Assembly (NCBI RefSeq): GCF_000224145.3
Contig: NC_020170.2
Coordinates: 1,568,300-1,632,299 of the forward strand
From: Ciona intestinalis
Taxonomy: Eukaryota > Chordata > Ascidiacea > Phlebobranchia > Cionidae
Length of the DNA stretch: 64,000 bases
Direction of reading: 5' to 3'
Part shown: piece after piece, positions 53,301-64,000 of the stretch
Layout of the letters: each line of letters opens with the position of its first letter
How positions within the stretch are numbered: position 1 is the stretch's first letter
The notes under the pieces: model-generated
The model's input: only the letters and a program-made list of their open reading frames with translations
Database searches by the model: none
Told to the model about the DNA's origin: nothing
Program-made: the position numbers and the translations under genes

Positions 53301-54704
53301 AAAAACAGCAGAAAACTTTTAATTATCCACTTTTCCCCATAATACCATAATACTGTATCGTTAGAAACCTGTTTCTCGGCTGCAGTTTATTAAAGTAAGA
53401 ATAATGTGTACTTAACTATACAGTATGGTGGGATAAGATGGGAAACCTTTAGCACATAATATCTAAATATCGTGTTTTAAACAATTAACAAAGGTCTATG
53501 GAAAAATACGTTTTATAATTCTTTAAATGTTCTTTGTTAACTACTAAATGGAACGAGAAAATAGAACGAAAAGGTGTCCCATCTTCTCCCATCCTAATAT
53601 ATTTATATTTGACATAATATATATTTATATTACGAGTTTAAATTTCGTGTGTATAGTCCTAAGAGTTAACTACTACGGATTACCTCGAATAGAAGAAAGT
53701 ATAGATGTTAATTCTTCGTTTACAAAATGACATAATAGAGAAGTCAGCAGCCAATTTCTTCGTGCCGACGGTTCTTTATTTCCTGTAGCATACGGTGAAG
53801 TCAAATTCCGACGTTACGCATTTTTAACAATATACAAAGTTTAACATTCTCATAAGCTGTTACCTGGCCGTCTACCAATGGTGTTACTGAGTAAGTCACG
53901 AAAACCGGATAAGTTAAGTTCTGAGAAGTTATTGTCGCCTTTAGTTGAATCTATCCATGTCTGTGTCTGAGAAAGCGCCTCGGGGATTTGTTCCTTCGTT
54001 ACTGTATGTATACATGTATGTATATATGAATATATAGTAGATTTTATCAAAACCGATAGAAAGCACTTAGTGTTTATGGGCTTAATGTGTGGCGTATATA
54101 ATCCGTACCAAGATTTTCGGCTTCCAGAGTTAAGAGGATTTCAGCAGAACTGAGTAACCTGTTTTTGTTCAAATCCAGTTTATTGAACAATATTCTCCAA
54201 ACGGATGAAGCAGCGTCGACACCCTGTACAGCTGTAAGATACAACATACAAGTGTTAACTTAATAAATAAGTTTAAGATTAAATAAATGTCTTACCAACA
54301 AGCGATCCAAAATTTTCATAATACACTTTTTGGCAGGCTCGAAAATCTGCTTAATATTTTTGCGTTCGTAAGTTTTATAGCTGATATATATATATAGTAG
54401 GGTGGGAAAGATGGAACACCTTTTCATTCTATTTACTCGTCTTTTTAGTAGTAAACAAAGAATATTTAGGGAATTATAAAACTGTTTCCTCGCGACTCCC
54501 GTAGACCGTTGTTAATAGTTTAAAACACGATTTGGATATAGTACATGCTAAAAGTGTCCCTACTCCTCCTACCCTACTATATATAACTGCTTATATAACA
54601 TGTAGTGAACTATGTTTACCTGTATTGACACCTATTGACGAATCTGGCATCAACATAATTGAAAACAGAACCAAAACAATAAACATTGGCATACTGCCAG
54701 CCAT
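50333..54704 (-). CDS. Secreted EF-hand protein with a Ser/Thr/Asn-rich tail (11 exons)
   Basis: I do not recognise this gene as a named family. Exons: 54704-54620, 54346-54296, 54231-54109, 54001-53864, 53782-53684, 53143-53093, 53026-52905, 52335-52230, 52172-52109, 51711-51491, 51045-50333. All phases agree, giving about 590 aa. Residues 1 to about 25 form a clear signal peptide (MFIVLVLFSIMLMPDSSIG after MAGSMP). Three canonical 12-residue EF-hand loops are visible: DLNKNRLLSSAE (65-76), DRNNDDRLETDE (201-212) and DKDKNGVITLSE (298-309). Between them lie similar segments that lack the calcium ligands. The tail from about residue 355 is rich in Ser, Thr and Asn, with many N-glycosylation sequons, and ends in an acidic and amphipathic segment. 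The protein is probably exported and calcium-binding. The introns hold many MITEs. Confidence 0.82.
51100..51451. mobile_element. Two adjacent MITEs, GGGTGGGG-terminal-repeat family
   Basis: A diverged copy (about 51100-51252, ending TCTATCTTACCCCAAAGTAT) abuts a cleaner one (about 51253-51451). The second runs from AGTGGGGTGGGGGAAGATGG to GTCCCATCTTCCCCCGCCCT. Confidence 0.75.
51738..51985 (-). mobile_element. Degenerate inverted SINE with a TGAATGAA microsatellite at its tail
   Basis: About 51738-51830 is a run of AATGAA/TGAATG units, the expected SINE 3' end. It is followed by CAGTCGTTATAACATGGGCG and CCATTGGGTTCAAGCAATTA. The head is lost or unrecognisable. Confidence 0.55.
52460..52795. 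mobile_element. Tandem pair of MITEs
   Basis: Copy one (52460-52634) runs from AGTAGGGTGGGGGAAGATGG to CCCATCTTCCCCCACAGTAC. Copy two (52632-52795) runs from AGTAGGGCGGGGTAATACAG to CTATCCCACCCCGCACTACT. They share the TATATAGT junction. Confidence 0.8.
53421..53602. mobile_element. MITE, same family, opposite orientation
   Basis: It begins AGTATGGTGGGATAAGATGG then AAACCTTTAGCACATAATAT, the inverse of the other copies. It ends GGTGTCCCATCTTCTCCCAT. Confidence 0.75.
54393..54586. mobile_element. MITE, same family, in the first intron of the EF-hand gene
   Basis: It runs from ATATAGTAGGGTGGGAAAGA to GTCCCTACTCCTCCTACCCT and ACTATATATA, with the usual interior AGTAAACAAAGAATATT. Confidence 0.75.
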
Positions 54705-55742
54705 TGAGCTCGCTAACTTGTACGTAACCTGAGAAAGTCGTGACTAACTCTGTCGAAATTTACCCAAACTTGATAAACGATAATAGATTTGTAATCAACA
54801 CCAGGAACTCGTTTTACTTTAAATAGAATGCGTCAATCAGGACTATCCATTTCGAACATCCAAGTTTTGTGCACGCGAAACTTTCTACCGCTTATCTGCC
54901 TTGGGCTAGTTGGTATCGAGTGCAAAGACATTCATGATCGCATTGTAAACGATCAGAATGCACACGGCATATTGTAAACTGCTTAATTCAATAGCACGAC
55001 TTGTACAATGACCACAATACATTGTATAGCCACTTATAACGCAATGTAGTAAACTGGTAATTGGAAATCGGTAACTTTATTTCAAACGCTGCTGAACCGT
55101 TACTTAATAATTTAGAACTTAGACTAAAAAGATACATTGTGTTAGAGCTTTCAAAAAAAGAAATTTGTTTCGCAAATATAAATAATTAATAGGCTACACT
55201 CGCGTTGTTCATTTTGGCAAAATATCTCCTAAGGCAACGTTTTCCATTAGGATAATGCGCCAAAGTAACAGGCCAATTTCGATAAAAAATAACTGCAGAT
55301 TAATTTATTATCGCAATCGACAAAAAGGATCAATTTGACATTCAGTGGAAAACACTGAAGGGCAGTGACTGTACTTTTCATAAACATCAAATGTCTTTGT
55401 AAAGAATTGTGTGGGCGGGTTTTGTGGAAAAATAAACGAGATAATATTTTCTTAATTTATTAAAAAAAATGCGGCCGTTTTTGCTTGATGCATTACAAAA
55501 TAGATATAAAGAACCTTTATTCGTATAAAAGAACAAAACTATATGCGGCGAAACGAAGCTGTTAACATGAACATGTCGCATTAGCTAAAATAAGAAAAAA
55601 CGGATGTATTTACAGCAATGTAGGCTGTGGCAAGTCGAGGAAATAGACTGCAAATAACGAACGAAGCGAAAAAAACAAGAAAAATAACGATCGCTTCTAT
55701 AATTGATGGCGCTCAAGAAAAGGAAATTTTAAAATCTAGATG
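54705..55742. other. Spacer: EF-hand gene promoter side and ARHGAP 3' flank
   Basis: No coding exon is supported. The first part is the 5' flank of the EF-hand gene. From about 55400 to 55742 lies the likely 3' UTR of the ARHGAP gene, with an inverse AATAAA near 55457. Nothing else is recognisable. Confidence 0.55.
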
Positions 55743-58700
55743 TCAGAGATAAGACTCGTTTCTCCGCGTGGTGGGAGTAGAGCGTGGCTTCCAAGTGACT
55801 GACATTACAGCGGGGCGTGTAGACTTCATTTGTAACGGCTTGCCCGTTGGTTTCGGGTTTAACCTTGAAGTTGCCGAACCCATACCGTCCCTACTCACAT
55901 TCTGCAATGATGAATGCGCCTCTTTCTGTTTTCTCCAAAAATCCTGGTCAGGAAAGTCACTAGCACCAAGCGTATGTCGCCGTCTTATTTGTTCACTGGA
56001 CCGTCTTGGCCTGCTACTTTTACTTGATACTGTAGTTTCCATATTTGCTGGCCTTACGACTTGCCTTTTTGGGTCAAAACGACTGAACACATTTTCGTCG
56101 GACACGCACCGTATTAAGTTAGTATTGTTGTATTCATCGTATCTCGACTTTGCATTTTTCCCACGGTTAGCGCGTATCATATCCCTGTTATACTGGCGTT
56201 GTGTCTTGCGTTCTTGGTATAATTCCCGTGTTGATTTCTTCGGTGCATGAATGTGAACATTACTTGGTGTTATGAGTTCACCAGCCTTTAGAGACGGGCC
56301 AGTTAACCGCTTTGAAACTTGCTTTGACGTCGGTACCAACTTCGGCTGCATATCGAAGATTTTTTCCGGCTCCAAGGACGTCCGTGCGTATCGTTTCGAC
56401 GGACGACGCTCCAACTTTTTATTCAAGTTGGTTAAATTTCGTAGTTTTTCCTCGAGTGTTTCGCCAACATATACAGACGTATCTGAGTCGGAATCCTCGC
56501 ATTTTGTGATCGAACTCACTTCAGATTCAATGTGGGAATTGCTTTGTGTTTTCTCTCCCCCTATTTGCCGTACTGGTGTACTTGTAGATGGAGTCGGCTT
56601 AAAATGATCTCTAGTGATTTTCTCGGTTTGTACGTCTCCATATAACCTAGGCATGTGATGCAAGTGTGCAGGACATGACGTGGCTATGGAATGCTTAGAG
56701 TCCATGTACGGTTGGTCTAACCTGGTAGGTTGATTCATAGAAGGTATAGGACGTATAGATGGCGTTTTCGACACAGGCTTGGGAAGATCGAAGAGCGAAC
56801 TCCTGGGAGTAACTTGAGGTGATGTATCAGTAGAAGAGGATGAGAAATTAGGAAGATGTCTTGTCACATCCGTGCGTGCCAACCTCTCAAGATGCTCCAC
56901 GTAAAAATCATGCAACCGCGATGGAATATCAGGCGGAAAGTGTTTCTCTGTGCTCGTCCAGTCAGGATGTAAATGTGCAGCCGCAGGTGTGGATACTTGG
57001 TATTTAGAACTGGCAGCAGATAACTGTGGAGTGGAAGCATGGGACGTTGAATCACTCTCGCTTTTTGACAATTCCGAAGCACGAGCGAGTTTTCTCTGCG
57101 CTTCTTTGAATCCAAATTCGTCGTCACTCTCGCTCGAAACTCTTTTTGCGTTAATCTGTTGGTTTCTCCATTTTTTCCCGGGACCAAATATCATATCCAT
57201 CACATCACGGGAGAATGATTCCTTCTCGGATGCCAACGAGTTCTACAAATGTATTGGAACATTTAATAAAGTATGGTATTAATAATATAATACTTAAAAA
57301 TAAATATAATTGCCATGTAAAAAAATAAACTGTGTTATTAAAATTACAAAACTGACATTTTAGAAAACAATAAATAAGTCGTACGACCTCACCCATATAG
57401 AATATTGGAACCTTAGCGTAACACCTACGATATTACACTGCTACTGCATGAACCTCACTAGAGTTTAAACTAAACCAAGTCATTAAAATACTTAAAATGA
57501 TTTTATAAAAAGACCTAAACAAAATAAATATCATATAAACTGAAACTTACCTTTGATTTTGAAGAATCACTTGCGCTATCTGTAAAATATCAACCACTTT
57601 GTAATATTATCATTACTAAAAAAAATGTATGTATTTAAATTTTATTTCCTAATCAACCAAATTGTGTATTACCAACCCTAATTTTTAACAATTAAAAAGA
57701 TAAGTTTCGACGACCATTAGTACTTTACAACAAACATTTACTGTACCATGTACCACATACACTTTGTCACATACTAACATGCAAATTTTGGATATAATTT
57801 TAGTAACTAATAACGGTATATAAATTTACAGATTTTTTATTGTACGAAAAAAGTTTACTTTTATAGTTTTAATATTATATCTAAAAAGGTAAAAACACTA
57901 TTAGATAGAAACTACTGTTTTACAGAAGATTTTGACAAATTTATTTGACTCTATTTGACAAATATCATGCATAAACTTACAGTGATGCCGAGAAACATGT
58001 CTGCCTATTGCTAAAACAACCAGCTAAAGAATGCATGGAATATAAAAAGTAGCATTTATAATCTGACTGTGGTGTTATTTTTATTTAAAAAAAAGCTGTT
58101 CTGTAATATTTACGCTCTGACTGTCTTGAAAACAGAACATTTTAAAAATTTTAATTTACATTGAAATTATTTTTTGCTTTTTAATTTAGCGGAAACATTG
58201 TAAATTTTTGACAAAAAATAAATTATATATATTTGCCTGCAAATAAAAAATTATTTTTTTGTATATTTTCTGACCCTGTTTCTTTATAAAATAAGTTTAC
58301 ACTAACATACAAAACTTTCTAATATCTGTGCAAAAAACTGATTAAAAAAATCTCATTTACAGTTCAACTAATCCTAACTAAATACTAAACTGGGCTACAG
58401 TTACCTGCTATCTTCTCCTTGCTAAATAATTCCTCCTGTACTGGCATTCATAACACTGTACAAACTGTATACACACCTGCTTTGCAAATAAATATATATA
58501 TAAAAATATACCTATAGATATAGTAGAGTGGGGGAAGGTGGGACACCTTTAGCACATTATATCTAAATATCCTGACCGTGTTTTAAACCATTAACAAGGT
58601 CTATGGGAGACGTGAGGATACGGTTTTATAATTCTTTAAAAGTGTTTTGTTTTATAATGTTTTGAATGTTCTGTGTTTACTGCCAAATGGGGCGATAAAA

Positions 58701-61700
58701 TAGGATGAAAAAGTGTCCCATTTTCCCACACTCTACCAAGCAATTTTTAACAAATATAAATATAGATACAATTTGTAAAAATATATAAATATAATTTGTA
58801 AAAATATAAATATAGATACAACTTGTTACAAAATTAACTATAGATACAATTTGTTACAACTATGTAAAATTAGCCTGACAAAGTCTTGCTGAATGGCGGG
58901 CGTAACATTAGAATAAAATTTAAGCCCCCAAAAATGTAGAATTAGTTTAATTACCTCCTGCATCTCCCGGTGTACGTCCAACATTAGCAAGCAAGTGGTT
59001 AATATTAGGTACAGGTTCATGTTCTTTTTCCTCGGGTGCTGTGACTTCTATTTCGCCAGCTTCATTCTCAGTAAACATCCAAGCAGCCTGGAAGAAAAAA
59101 GAAAATTTGGAGAAATTGTTTTTAACTGTATTTTAAACTTTGGTATGATAAAATATAAGTTTTGGTAGTGGAAAAGCCAGTTTATATGTTAAACTATGCC
59201 TGGTAACAAGAGCAGCAGAATGCATGTACTAGTAAGTGTACCGGTACAGGAAATGACATCATTTCCGATGCAATAATACACTTTGTGTCATAGTTCGAAA
59301 ACTAATTTGATCAATTTTTTAAAATGAACAATATTTTGTCGAAGAAATATATAAAATGAAGTATTAAGGTAAAAATAACAGATTAAAGTAAAAACTGTAA
59401 AAATATATGTTGTTTCAATAATTTAGAAGAGTAAACAGCATCATCTAGTGATGAAAACACTCGTAAAACTTATTTCAAGCGGTTTATGTCGAAACAGGAA
59501 ACGGGGCATTGATGAATAACACAACACGTCACTTTCTATTACCTCATCGATACCTTACACAAACAACCTTTCTAGATCTGATTGACGTATATAATAACTT
59601 TATTGTTTGGCAAACTGAATAGTTTATTCAATCATGAATATATATAACACTGTTGACACCAGGTTTGGTGTTGTACTGAAAATTTTTCGCTTTTTTTTTT
59701 GTAACACTATGTCAATTTGATATACACCATACCAAGTGCTTAGAGCAATTTTATCAAATATATCACAGGTATTCTTAAAAAAAAACGAAATGCAACTTAA
59801 TTACGTCTAAAGGTGCTGTAAAGAAAGCCAATTTAAAATTGACCGCAGCTTTTAAAAGCTTACAAATAGTCAAAAAAATAAAATTTGCAACTAAGTAAAA
59901 AAGTGTTGCATTTTTTTATTATTTTATTTCAAGAACTGCATGCGTGTTGACACCAGGCATACACGCGTGTGAAATTAAACTATTTATTAAGTTTATTCAC
60001 ACATGAAACTTCGGACGAAAGTTGGTATTTCCTCGTGTTCTCCAGAAAAGAAATGCTCATTCTGTTATTCAAATGTTATATTGGATAATGTTAGTTTTAA
60101 GTTCTACAGAAGGTATGGTAGGGTGGGGAAGACGGGACAAGGTGTCGTAAACCGTTTGGGACATCTTTTCATCCCCTTGATTGGTTAGTAAACAAAGAAC
60201 ATTCGAAGAATTATAAAACCGTATTTCCACAACTCCCATAGAACGTTGCTAATTGTTTAAAAAACTATGAGGATATTATGTGATAAAGGAGTCCCGTCTT
60301 TTCCCACCCTACTATATATAAGTATAAGTGTTAGTATTTGAATGACAAGAATACTAACATGTTGTAAGACGCTCTCAACAATCCTGCATTGATCTGACAT
60401 GTCCGTAACCATGGTTGCCATGTTATCAGAAATTGTACTTCGAACAAGTGTTGGGCCGAACACAATCGCAAGATTACGAACTTCCATCTGGAACAAAAGA
60501 CTCCATATTGTATCTTCCATAGAGTGTCTTAATATAAGCTTACTACCTAGCCAGGGCTTGCTTTGATATAAAATCTAACTCATTCAGAGTTAAAACAGTG
60601 GGGACAAGGGGCAAACAGGTCTTTTAATAAAATATTTTTTTTAGTAATATATTTTAAAAATATCAATTTGCAAAAGGGGAAAAATAATAAAAAAAACAAA
60701 AAAGTGACATTTATTGGATTTCGCCCACAAAAATTTTACCCATGTCCGCCACTAAATAAAATCAACAGATGCCAGAGTTAGACCTAAATTCCAAGACCTT
60801 GCCCATATAGAATATAATCTACTAAAAATAAGCTGTATCACCTTGTTGACATCACAGTTATCGGCAACTCTTCGTAAATGGCTGATTAGGAACTTGAGTG
60901 TTTGATAATGTGGTGCAGGTAGCATATGAACAAGGTGTCGCAACCCGTTTAATCTTTCTTCGGGATCTTTCTTTCGGTTCATTGTAATAAAATCATCATA
61001 TAATTCTAAAATAATAAAAAATGTTAGCTTTATGGAGATTTTCGGGTAATTTAGTTTTGTATTGACAACTGTTATTTAGTTCACCTTTATTAGGTAATAT
61101 ATATTATATACACAACAATAAATATGTTAGCATTATAAACAAACCGTTTTTTTTTTTATGGGTGGTAAACTAAACGACATGTTTTAGGGGGTTAGAGGTT
61201 TTGAACAATGCAATCTCCAGACAAGCAGTACTTTAGAACCTCACCAAGAAAGAAGAGATTTAAAGTAAAAAAACTGTTGTGTGAAGTCCTATGTCAAGTC
61301 ACACTATGGGTCCTTATGGGTCGAGTATATGCCAGAGTTGGCCCGCTACCCTTAAAAATCAAAGCGCTAAAAAACCTACCATTTGTAAACAGTGGGTCTG
61401 GAAGTTTTCGGAAAAATGATTTCAGGAGAGAAGAGACGACGTTTAATTCGCAAAATCTTTCGTCATTCTCCAAATCGAGAGCATCGGGTCCTCTGAGGTT
61501 GAGTTCATCCTGAAGAGCAGCAAGTGTTCCACTGTTTCCGGGAACTCGATAAATCCCGGTAAACGTTAAACCACGTTCCTCCACTATACGGCAGCAGAGG
61601 TCAACCACAAATGGAACAAACTGAAGGAACATATAAATCACTTAATTTGTGGGTATAAATAAAGAAAATGCTGTTATTCTATTCTATATGAGTGAGTTCC

Positions 61701-63656
61701 TATTTTTACCAGATATAATATTTTTCAGTAACAATAAATAAATATAGTTAAATAAAAACAAACAAAGTCAGATGAAGCGAGACTTTAAAAATACAAACAT
61801 TACAACTCATATACATGATGCGATTGTCTTTGTTTGTTTGTATTAAAACTGACCATAAAATATGTGTATTTTACCCTAATTTAAAATACTGGAGAATTCT
61901 GATGATTACTTCAATTGTTTTAAACCTTTTAAAATATCATGGAAAATTTGTTTCGCTTGCTAATGTAAAATATTAGATAATTTGATGACTTACCTCATTA
62001 TTTGGGGAAGGTGGACAATCTTCAAGATGAACTTCGAATGTACCACCATGTATGGTTTGTCCCTGACCAAATTTACGGACAATCCTATTCACACTTCCCC
62101 TCCATTTAAATCTTCGTGAACCATCCACTGTTGATTGAACATGAAGAATTAGTGAATGAAATGTAAATTTAACATAAATTAGAAAATGAAATGTAAATTT
62201 AACATAAATTAGAAAATGAAATGTAAATTGAACATAAATTAGCGAATGAAATGCAAATTTAACATGAATTAGCGAATGAAATGTAAATTGAAATTGAATT
62301 AGTGAATGAAATGTAAATTGAAATTGAATTAGTGAATGCAATGTAAGCAGTAAAAAAAGTTTAAAAACAAATTACAAGATAAACTGAACAACATTAAGGA
62401 TTTAATTTTTAAATGATATAGACATACTTTTTTTAAGTAATCATCAATATTATGTTGATACTTATGTACAAAATGAGTTTAGAGTGCCTAATATTTATAT
62501 ATTAATTAATTCACTTACTATCTTTAGTAGGGACAGTCATTCTACGCGCTGGTTTTGGTGATCGACTTTTTCTAGTGGCTCGCTTTTCGGGCTTAGGACT
62601 GAAAAATACAAAAACTTTTAATTAGTTCCCTTATTCACATAACCTTTCTGTAAAAAGAGTAACTAGTAAGCAAAAAATAGAAAAATGTAGTTTACTGTTT
62701 TTTTATTTTTATAAAATAAAAACAGGAGTAAAACCTTAGGCCTAAATGTAAAGGTGTAGTTGTAAGTTAGGCTATTAAAATAAGAAAGATGGTATTTGAA
62801 TGTATGTGGTGTATCTGTGTGTGCGTGGATGGTCTGACATTCTTAACCTATTAGCTTGCTTATTCTTGTTCTACCTTGCACTATGAAGTAAAGAATGATT
62901 CGTTTTCGAATCTCCTTCATTAAGCAAACAATGATCTTCTGGAAGATCAACCAATTTTTCACAAGATCTTCTTCTCATTGAGTTACCACCATCATATAAA
63001 GCACGGATGGTCTTTTGGATCTTTTCCGCCATTCTGCCAGTTGCTGTGGACACTCGCGGTCGTGGTTGAGCAAATTCAGTTGAACGAGTATATTGGGCTG
63101 AATGTGGCCTTTGGTGCTTTTTCGAAGCTTTATTCTTTTCAGGGTTTGAGTTTTTATCTTTGCTCTGGTCCGCTTCCAAGTTTTTAAGCAAGTCAATCTG
63201 TTCAGCAATTGATCTCTGCTTCAACTGAGTTATATCAATTAGATTATTGGAACTTGCAGAAGGTGAAACATGCGAGATTAAAACTGGACCCGATATTTCA
63301 ATCTTACGACTTGAATCATCAAACACGGCTCCTTTTCGGCGCGTTTGCTTTGAACTTTCACTTGATGATGAAACAGTGTTTGACTTGAGTCTTCTAAGCA
63401 CTGGCGACTGTTTGACCTCTGGAGACTGTGTACCTGGTCTGTTGCTTATATCAACTAAACCGTTAGGAATACCATGCAAGTCAAGTGGCTCTGGGGAAGA
63501 AATCGCAAAACGATTTCTGTCGTATTGATCAGATTTGGAGCGCTTTGGCTTCTGTGCGATACTTGGTTTATTAGTGTGGCGCAAAAGTGGAACAGTACTT
63601 GCGTGAAACGGTGCAGGCCCTAAGCGCACACCTGACACATGCGCCTTTTTCAAATC
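55743..63656 (-). CDS. ARHGAP21/23: ARHGAP21/23-type Rho GTPase-activating protein, 3' part
   Basis: A GAP for Rho-family GTPases; vertebrate relatives act at the Golgi and cell junctions. Exons: 63656-62875, 62598-62519, 62127-61994, 61620-61380, 61005-60842, 60487-60359, 59087-58955, 57579-57551, 57242-55743. Phases agree, giving over 1090 residues. A basic/Ser-rich linker leads to [17 protein letters not shown], then the RhoGAP domain with the arginine-finger region [27 protein letters not shown] and [13 protein letters not shown]. Next is the family-specific [18 protein letters not shown] and SDSSKSK. A long disordered C-terminus has [18 protein letters not shown] and [10 protein letters not shown], both diagnostic of ARHGAP21/23. 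The PDZ and PH domains expected in this family would be upstream, beyond the gap and window edge. Confidence 0.93.
58518..58740. mobile_element. MITE, same family, in an ARHGAP intron
   Basis: It runs from AGTAGAGTGGGGGAAGGTGG with CACCTTTAGCACATTATATC to AAGTGTCCCATTTTCCCACA and CTCTACC. The interior has a short duplicated AATTCTTTAAAAGTG/GTTTTGAATGTTCTG region. Confidence 0.75.
60116..60317. mobile_element. MITE, same family, in an ARHGAP intron
   Basis: It runs from GTAGGGTGGGGAAGACGGGA to AGTCCCGTCTTTTCCCACCC and TACTATATATA. The interior has TTAGTAAACAAAGAACATTC. It ends about 40 bp from an ARHGAP exon boundary (60359). Confidence 0.75.
62140..62341. repeat. Minisatellite, about 30-bp unit, in an ARHGAP intron
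   Basis: About seven copies of a unit like AATTAGTGAATGAAATGTAA followed by ATTTAACAT or ATTGAAATTG. It lies just upstream (transcript sense) of the acceptor for exon 62127-61994. Confidence 0.85.
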
Positions 63657-63684
63657 CTGGGTTGGAGTTTGCTTATTACAAAAA

Positions 63685-63809
63685 NNNNNNNNNNNNNNNN
63701 NNNNNNNNNNNNNNNNNNNNNNNNNNNNNNNNNNNNNNNNNNNNNNNNNNNNNNNNNNNNNNNNNNNNNNNNNNNNNNNNNNNNNNNNNNNNNNNNNNNN
63801 NNNNNNNNN
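63685..63809. other. Assembly gap (125 N)
   Basis: 125 N between the ARHGAP exon at 63656 and a second copy of the RhoGAP exon. Confidence 0.98.
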
Positions 63810-64000
63810 AAATCAAAGCGCTAAAAAACCTACCATTTGTAAACAGTGGGTCTGGAAGTTTTCGGAAAAATGATTTCAGGAGAGAAGAGACGACGTTTAA
63901 TTCGCAAAATCTTTCGTCATTCTCCAAATCGAGAGCATCGGGTCCTCTGAGGTTGAGTTCATCCTGAAGAGCAGCAAGTGTTCCACTGTTTCCGGGAACT
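63810..64000. repeat. Second copy of the first RhoGAP exon region, cut by the window end
   Basis: This equals 61357-61547 essentially base for base, from AAATCAAAGCGCTAAAAAAC on. In the minus-strand gene it would put a RhoGAP exon 5' of the linker exon, which makes no sense for the protein. It is best explained as a misplaced haplotype contig. Confidence 0.85.

Noticed and set aside
55768..57282. Several plus-strand frames
   Set aside because: Antisense to the long ARHGAP21/23 terminal exon, whose motifs ([14 protein letters not shown]) settle the strand.
61973..62341. 122-aa minus-strand frame with a repeating [10 protein letters not shown] pattern
   Set aside because: The pattern is translation of the 30-bp minisatellite; only its last part overlaps a real ARHGAP exon.

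Overview
The window is a piece of an animal genome. Genes are split by many short GT-AG introns, the DNA is AT-rich, and the proteins match chordate families. The style points to a tunicate, most likely Ciona: compact genes, about 200-bp MITEs, tRNA-headed SINEs, and unmerged haplotypes at assembly gaps. That species call is inference from gene content and repeats; no database was searched.

Layout: (1) 1268-7241, minus strand, a complete 12-exon DDHD1-type phospholipase A1. (2) 7932-12917, plus strand, a complete LRRC45 (centrosomal linker) gene, head-to-head with DDHD1 across about 690 bp. (3) 14373-19810, minus strand, a 15-exon membrane-anchored intelectin-like lectin. It carries an unrecognised block of about 229 residues inside the intelectin fold. 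(4) 21546-25200, minus strand, a decayed tandem paralogue of that lectin. (5) 28235-38346, plus strand, ORC1 (origin recognition complex), with its first exon probably lost in a 1-kb gap. (6) 38971-47530, minus strand, RAD17 (checkpoint clamp loader), tail-to-tail with ORC1. (7) 48169-49467, minus strand, a single-exon GH56 hyaluronidase. (8) 50333-54704, minus strand, an 11-exon secreted EF-hand protein with a Ser/Thr/Asn-rich tail that I do not recognise. (9) 55743 to beyond 63656, minus strand, the RhoGAP-containing 3' part of an ARHGAP21/23 gene.

The genes do not form a pathway. ORC1 and RAD17 are both AAA+ proteins acting on replicating DNA, but their adjacency may be chance. Introns and spacers hold two abundant repeat families: a tRNA-headed composite SINE, and a MITE with long GGGTGGGG-containing inverted ends. 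Simple arrays, foldbacks and small hairpins also occur.

The assembly needs care. Six N-gaps are present, and three are flanked by near-identical direct copies (intelectin exons 7-8, the ORC1 Walker A exon, the ARHGAP RhoGAP exon), best read as unmerged haplotypes. LRRC45 and ORC1 each show one apparent single-base frameshift in otherwise intact coding sequence. Exon borders were placed by hand from splice sites and reading phase and may be off by a base or two.
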